Source: Isoetes taiwanensis
Lineage: Eukaryota; Streptophyta; Lycopodiopsida; Isoetales; Isoetaceae
Assembly (NCBI GenBank): GCA_021234155.1
Contig: JAJEKV010000008.1
Location: 2,358,955 to 2,422,954 of the forward strand
Length of the DNA stretch: 64,000 nt
Direction: 5' to 3'
This document shows, piece by piece, positions 59,457 through 64,000 of this stretch (its first letter is position 1; the number at the start of each line of letters is the position of its first letter). The notes beneath the pieces were generated by a model. That model had not been told where the DNA came from, made no database searches, and saw only the letters and a program-made list of their open reading frames with translations. Position numbers and translations under genes: made by a program.

Positions 59457-61788
59457 ATGCTTTTCCTTGACATGGAACCATTGAGGCAGCAAAAGTCTGA
59501 GGAGATTTTGGAAACCCATCAAAGGGTGTTTGCAAGATTGGTTTTCTGGCTGCTAGTAATTAGCTGTTGTACAATTCATACTTCGTGTTTGAATGTGGAT
59601 GGCCAGGCTTTGCTTGCATTTAAAAATGGGATTGGAAATGATCCTCAGCGGGTTCTACAGAACTGGAATGAGGGTGATGAGAACCCTTGCCATTGGTATG
59701 GGATATTCTGTACCACCGTCACAGCTTCTCATGAGTCTAGGGTAGTAGGTATCAGGCTTTCTGAGACCCAGCTCAATGGCAGTATTAATGAACAAATTGG
59801 CCAACTGATCTACCTTCAGCGTTTTGACCTTAGTGGCAACCATTTTACTGGCACAATTCCTAATCATATTTTTGATGCTACTGATCTTAGAAACATCTTG
59901 CTTTCTGGCAATGACCTCTCTGGACCTCTGCCTGATCAGCTTTGGGCTTTGGGGAGTTTGGAAAATCTTGATCTAAGAGACAACAAGTTTGAAGGAAATA
60001 TTCCACAATCTATTTTGAACTGCCATAATCTGAAAACCTTAATTCTGCAAGGCAACAGCTTTATTGGAGAAATTCCAATAGGTATGGGGTCGAACTACGA
60101 AAACTTGGTAAGAACTGGATTTGTCTTCTAACCATTTGACAGGCCAAATACCATCAGACCTGGGTGATCTTTCTTCGCTACAACGCACATTAAACCTATC
60201 TGAAAACAATCTTTCAGGTGCAATACCGGCTTCGTTGGGGAAGCTTGGTGTGAGCATGGATTTGCGGAATAACAATTTAAGTGGGCCCATCCCACTAAAT
60301 GGATCTCTCTTTAATCAGGGCCCAACAGCTTTTGTGGGAAATCCAGGACTATGTGGTTTCCCTTTGAAGGTGAAATGTCCAGAATCGAATACGTCAGTAA
60401 TTGAACCCTTCCTGGCAGCACCTGACCTTGCTCCAAGTGAGACAATTACCATAGTGAGGGTATACAATGAAAAAAAGTGGTGGCCTGAGTGTCAAGGAAA
60501 TTCTTGCAATAGCTGCTGGGGATGCTATTGGCATTTTGTTAATGGGTTTGGTTTTTGTTTATTGCTTTCAAACAGAAATCATGCAAGACCAGGGTCATAC
60601 TAGTTCATCATCTTCAGGTAAGGTTGACACTGGATTTTGCTGCTCTGGCCTCCCAAACAGCTCTGGCTGGATTTCTGAGGATAGTGAGCAAGGGGAACTA
60701 GTGCATTTTGACAGCCAAGCTAACTTTGATTTGGAAGATCTTCTAAAAGCCTCAGCATATGTTCTTAGCAAGAGTGGATCAGGAATTGTTTACAAAGCAA
60801 TTCTTGAAAATGGAGTGACTCTTGCCGTAAGAAGACTTGGTGAAGGTGGGATTCGGCAAAAAGGAATTTGATGCAGAAGTCCAGACCATCGGTCACATTC
60901 GCCACCCCAATATAGTAACTTTGCATGCATATTATTGGGGTGTTGATGAGAAACTGCTTGTGTATGACTACATCCCTAATGGCAATTTGAGCACTGCATT
61001 ACATGGCAATCTGACAGCCGTGTATGGTTAGTTTTCTATCCCTAGCACTTTGACCTCTATGTAACATGTGGAAGCAGTTTGCTTATATTTAAATTATCTG
61101 TTTTGCAGGGCATGTATCTAGCTATATACCAGAACCATTGACATGGGATAAAAGGTTGAAAATTGCCAGAGGAGTAGCAAGGGGACTTGCTTACTTGCAT
61201 GAATGTGGTCCTCGAAAGTACATTCATGGAGACATCAAGGCTAGCAACATTCTTCTTGATATCAACATGGAGCCATATATTTCCGATTTTGGGCTTGCAA
61301 GACTCATTAATATTTCTGGTGGTGGAGTGGCAGTGGCCACCACTGAGGTGGCATCTAGAACAAATTCCAGTAGAAGGCATTCGCGTGGCGAATCTATAGC
61401 CTCAGATATAGAGCGTCACTTCTCAGCTGATCAGTTTCCTTATCAGCCTCCAGAAGCTGGTGGCAGCCTCAAGCCAACCCAGAAATGGGATGTGTATTCT
61501 TTTGGTGTCATTCTGCTTGAACTCTTGTCTGGAAGGTCCCCTTGTAGGCACCTTCTAGAGTCCAAACAAGATTTTGTTACATGGGCCCAAAAGCTTTCTG
61601 ATGAAAAGAAATCTGCAACAGAGCTGTTCGATCCTACCATTGTGAAGGAGAACAGCTCCTTGCAGGAAATGCTTGATGTCCTTCAGATTGCTTTGACTTG
61701 TGTTTCAAGAGCTCCAGATCAGAGACCTAAAATGAAGCAGGTTAATGAGGCTCTTAGTAAGATTGAGGTGCCATCTCGGAGCCTCTAA
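59457..61788 (+). CDS. LRR receptor-like kinase, LRR-III class (ZAR1-like)
   Basis: Exon 1 is 59457-61026, the intron 61027-61108 (gttagt...ttgcag), exon 2 61109-61788. The start is 59457, or Met6 at 59472. A signal segment ([20 protein letters not shown]) precedes [15 protein letters not shown], the LRRNT cap with [10 protein letters not shown], and about six LRRs. Next come [17 protein letters not shown], a transmembrane stretch near 60490-60560 ([20 protein letters not shown]) and a kinase domain from about 60730. The glycine loop is SGSGIVYKA. The usual VAIK lysine position reads arginine (LAVRRL), the catalytic loop is [11 protein letters not shown], and DFG is present. Arg for Lys and HGD for HRD suggest weak or no kinase activity; ZAR1 relatives share both. 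Three one-base insertions (near 60112, in A7 at 60470, in GGG near 60848) break the frame. Without them the total is divisible by three (748 codons plus stop). Confidence 0.85.
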
Positions 61789-62987
61789 TAGAGAAGGAAC
61801 AAGCACAACATGTTGAACGACCTACTTTATCATGCTACAACTCAACCATACAATCTATGTGGCTGATATTTAGCCTCTCAATGTATTATCTCAGTATTGC
61901 TGATGAATGTGATTAAATTATTAACTCAAAGATGTATTTCTGCCCCCTTGCATTGGAGTATTATATTTATATCTTATCTGCCTTCTAACCTGTGAGTACG
62001 AACCCATAATAAGTTGCCATTTTGCTTTAACTTCGATTAATGGTTCCTTATTTGCTATTATTTCTTTAACTGGGTTGTTTGATAAAAAGCAAAATGCTGT
62101 TATTAATTGCCTTGCTCTATATACGCTAACTTATTTGCTTTCTCTTAAGAATCCTCTGTGCACAAAATTCAGCATATGTAAGTTAAGGCTCATGGCAGTC
62201 CATTTTGAGGGGGTTCTTCCAATTTTCCTTAATAACAACTAAGCCAACAAATGGTTTGCTTCGATGAAGGAGAGATTGACACCTCTTGACTCTATCTTTA
62301 TCAAGGAGAATAGTTCTAGGGAGGTATTTTTCCTGGAATGGAGCAGGTGTTTTAGTAAAAGAAAATTGTTAATAAGCATACTGAACATTATCAAACTGCA
62401 ATTCGTACATCATGCTATATGATCAACATGGTACATTCGTTGTACTTGTCTGAAGAAAGAAGAATCTAATACTACTTAAAGACTGACATCCTCAATATGG
62501 ACCACATTCCATCTGATAGTGATGATCTTAGCAGTCATGAGAAATTGGCAGATTTGCTGGTGATGTGCTTCAATGACCATCTGGAGCTGCACTATCAATC
62601 TGGTGGCATGCCGTCTGAACAACGTGTCAAATTATGGAACCAGAAACAGCAGAGGCACTCAATTTAGACACAATGCACCACTAGTTGCTGAAGCACCAAA
62701 CAAGTACCAACAAATCTTCTAAGCAATGAACCTGCCTGAACAGTTTGCCTAGGCAAGTCCTTTAAGTCTATCCAGCATGGATAGATTTGGATCCTATGCA
62801 AAGCTGAGGTCTTGAACTGGATCTATGAAAATGTAGGACCAAGGATGGTGGTCTGGGATTGTGGCAGGTCCTGTAAGTACGAATTCCACTCAAAAAGTGT
62901 TGGTGGAGATGAAATGAGTAGACATGCTACAAATAAAAGGTGGTCCTTGCTCAAAGTTTGATGTTGTTGTGTTATGCTTAAGCAGGC
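61789..62987. other. Intergenic; no gene recognised
   Basis: Probable 3' UTR of the kinase (poly(A)-type string attaaattattaa at 61913) followed by non-coding DNA. Confidence 0.45.
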
Positions 62988-63401
62988 ATGGCTGTTAGCC
63001 TCTTCCTTTTCAGCATCATGTTGGTCATTCCATGCCAGATACTCTCATTTCTATCTCCCATTGCGGCTTCTTCAATAGATTGCAGTAATAGAGCCAGTAG
63101 AATGGAGCTTTTGCCAGGTCTAAGTTATTTTGCAAACGTTTCACAGCTTAGGAGCTATCCAGGACAGATAACTGAGCAAGAATGCATCAACCAATGCATT
63201 ATTACTTGCTCATGTGCTTCGGTAATCTATTCAAGAGTATTTATGTCCTGTTTTTGCACAGAGGATCTCCCATCCTTGAAGCAAGGCGTTTATAATGGCG
63301 ATTCTGATCGAGTAACTTATTTGAAATTGCAAGGCCGTCGCAGAAATTGTTGCTCTTCTCGGATTGGCAATAAGACGGCTATTATGTGGTATGGGCAATA
63401 G
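62988..63401 (+). CDS. Secreted PAN/apple-like domain protein, short
   Basis: 137 codons. A signal peptide (MAVSLFLFSIMLVIPCQILSF...) is followed by SIDCSNRASRMELLPGLSYFANVS and by a PAN-like cysteine pattern: QECINQCIITCSCASVIY, then MSCFCTEDL and a DSDRVTYLKL end. This is the module found before the membrane segment in S-domain and related receptor kinases. No transmembrane or kinase part follows within 600 bp, so it is either an exon of a longer gene, a truncated receptor or a small apoplastic protein. The stop is at 63399-63401. It is 1.2 kb downstream of the kinase on the same strand. Confidence 0.55.
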   Translation: MAVSLFLFSIMLVIPCQILSFLSPIAASSIDCSNRASRMELLPGLSYFANVSQLRSYPGQITEQECINQCIITCSCASVIYSRVFMSCFCTEDLPSLKQGVYNGDSDRVTYLKLQGRRRNCCSSRIGNKTAIMWYGQ

Positions 63402-63496
63402 TGTTTGGTTGCTTTGTACCATTCTTATGCTTTGCATCTTCGACCTGTACTTGCCTAACTAGATCATAGTATTTGCTTTGTATCATCTGATTACTA

Positions 63497-63613
63497 CATC
63501 TTTAATGTTATGAAGGCTAAAAGCTATGCAATTCCTACTGGAGTGACGTTAAAATCTTATCTATCTATCTATCTACTGCATCTTTAATGTTATGAAAGGC
63601 TAAAAGCTATGCA
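63497..63613. repeat. 35-bp direct repeat, two copies around a (CTAT)n run
   Basis: catctttaatgttatgaagg + ctaaaagctatgca at 63497-63530 and, with one extra A, at 63579-63613. Between them a (TATC)n run at 63556-63576. Confidence 0.9.
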
Positions 63614-64000
63614 CTTATTTTCGATAAATATTTGGGGATGTATTTACTTTGCATTAACCGGCAGCCTTTTGATCCGGTCGATCATGGCCGTCTGTTTCAA
63701 CCAGGTGATATTATTAGAGGCGAGAATGGGCTGAGTCCTCGGATTGAGGTGAGAAATTTGCGAGACGCCTTGGATTCGTCTCCAGAAACCAGAATGCCTT
63801 GGTTTTAGCCTCGGGTCATGATAGGGGATGATAAACCCAGGCCTGGACGCTGATAAACCAGGCTAGGGGGGTGATAAACGAGGCTAGGGTGCCGGTATGG
63901 AATATCTAATCCGGCTTGGAGTTCTTGTCGATTGGCACTGCCCGGTTAAGGTTAACCACCTGGCAGGTACATTCTGACTTTGTAAATGGGCTCGCCTCCG
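63614..64000. other. No gene recognised
   Basis: Includes a three-fold imperfect repeat of gataaacymaggc/gctaggg between 63828 and 63892. GC rises toward the end. Confidence 0.4.

Noticed and set aside
1..64000. CRISPR arrays, rRNA, bacterial operons or prophage.
   Set aside because: No regularly spaced repeats with unique spacers, no rRNA-like blocks, and the genes have spliceosomal introns; the window is plant nuclear DNA.

Overview
This window looks like intergenic and genic DNA from a large, repeat-rich land-plant genome, probably a gymnosperm or another non-grass lineage. Pointers are spliced plant genes with short GT-AG introns (an LRR receptor-like kinase and a DExH-box helicase), plant-type Ty1/copia and Ty3/gypsy elements, an L1-type LINE with a DUF4283-like ORF1, a PIF/Harbinger transposase, and long stretches of AT-rich, gene-free DNA. 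No bacterial features, rRNA, tRNA or CRISPR array were seen. The exact species cannot be read from the sequence.

Layout. 1-2.7 kb: little, ending in a relic of an LRR receptor kinase. 2.7-8.3 kb: a decayed Ty3/gypsy chromovirus-type element on the minus strand, missing its second LTR. 8.5-10.2 kb: a decayed copia pol (+). 10.9-11.4 kb: a LINE tail. 12-13.8 kb: dispersed short repeats. 13.8-30.3 kb: the most interesting region, a three-level nest. An uncharacterised transposase-like gene (frames with FREENP, CCCIYH, VIDFAKNY, SDG-SSQFK and AHGKGEHD motifs) is split by a complete copia element (16021-29767, LTR pair, 5-bp CATAG duplication). That element is itself split just before its 3' LTR by an 8.3-kb LINE (20799-29090) with a 31-nt poly(A) tail and a 13-bp target duplication.

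30.8-34.9 kb holds relics of an acidic protein, an FCP1-like phosphatase (minus) and an unrecognised coiled-coil-like frame (minus). 36.7-45.4 kb holds pentanucleotide-tailed repeats, a second gypsy relic (+) and a PIF/Harbinger transposase relic (minus).

46.0-53.8 kb is a multi-exon DExH-box RNA helicase gene of the DExH1/DHX36 type, with about 16 exons and one 3-kb intron. 54-58.6 kb is gene-poor. 58.7-61.8 kb is an LRR-III receptor-like kinase of the ZAR1 type. 63.0-63.4 kb is a secreted PAN/apple-domain reading frame.

The two best host genes carry several single-base indels but almost no substitution-type damage. The two copia LTRs are near-identical except around CAG/CTG sites. Together this suggests that part of the apparent decay is consensus sequencing error, perhaps at methylated CHG sites, rather than mutation. 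Exon limits and frames should be read with that in mind.
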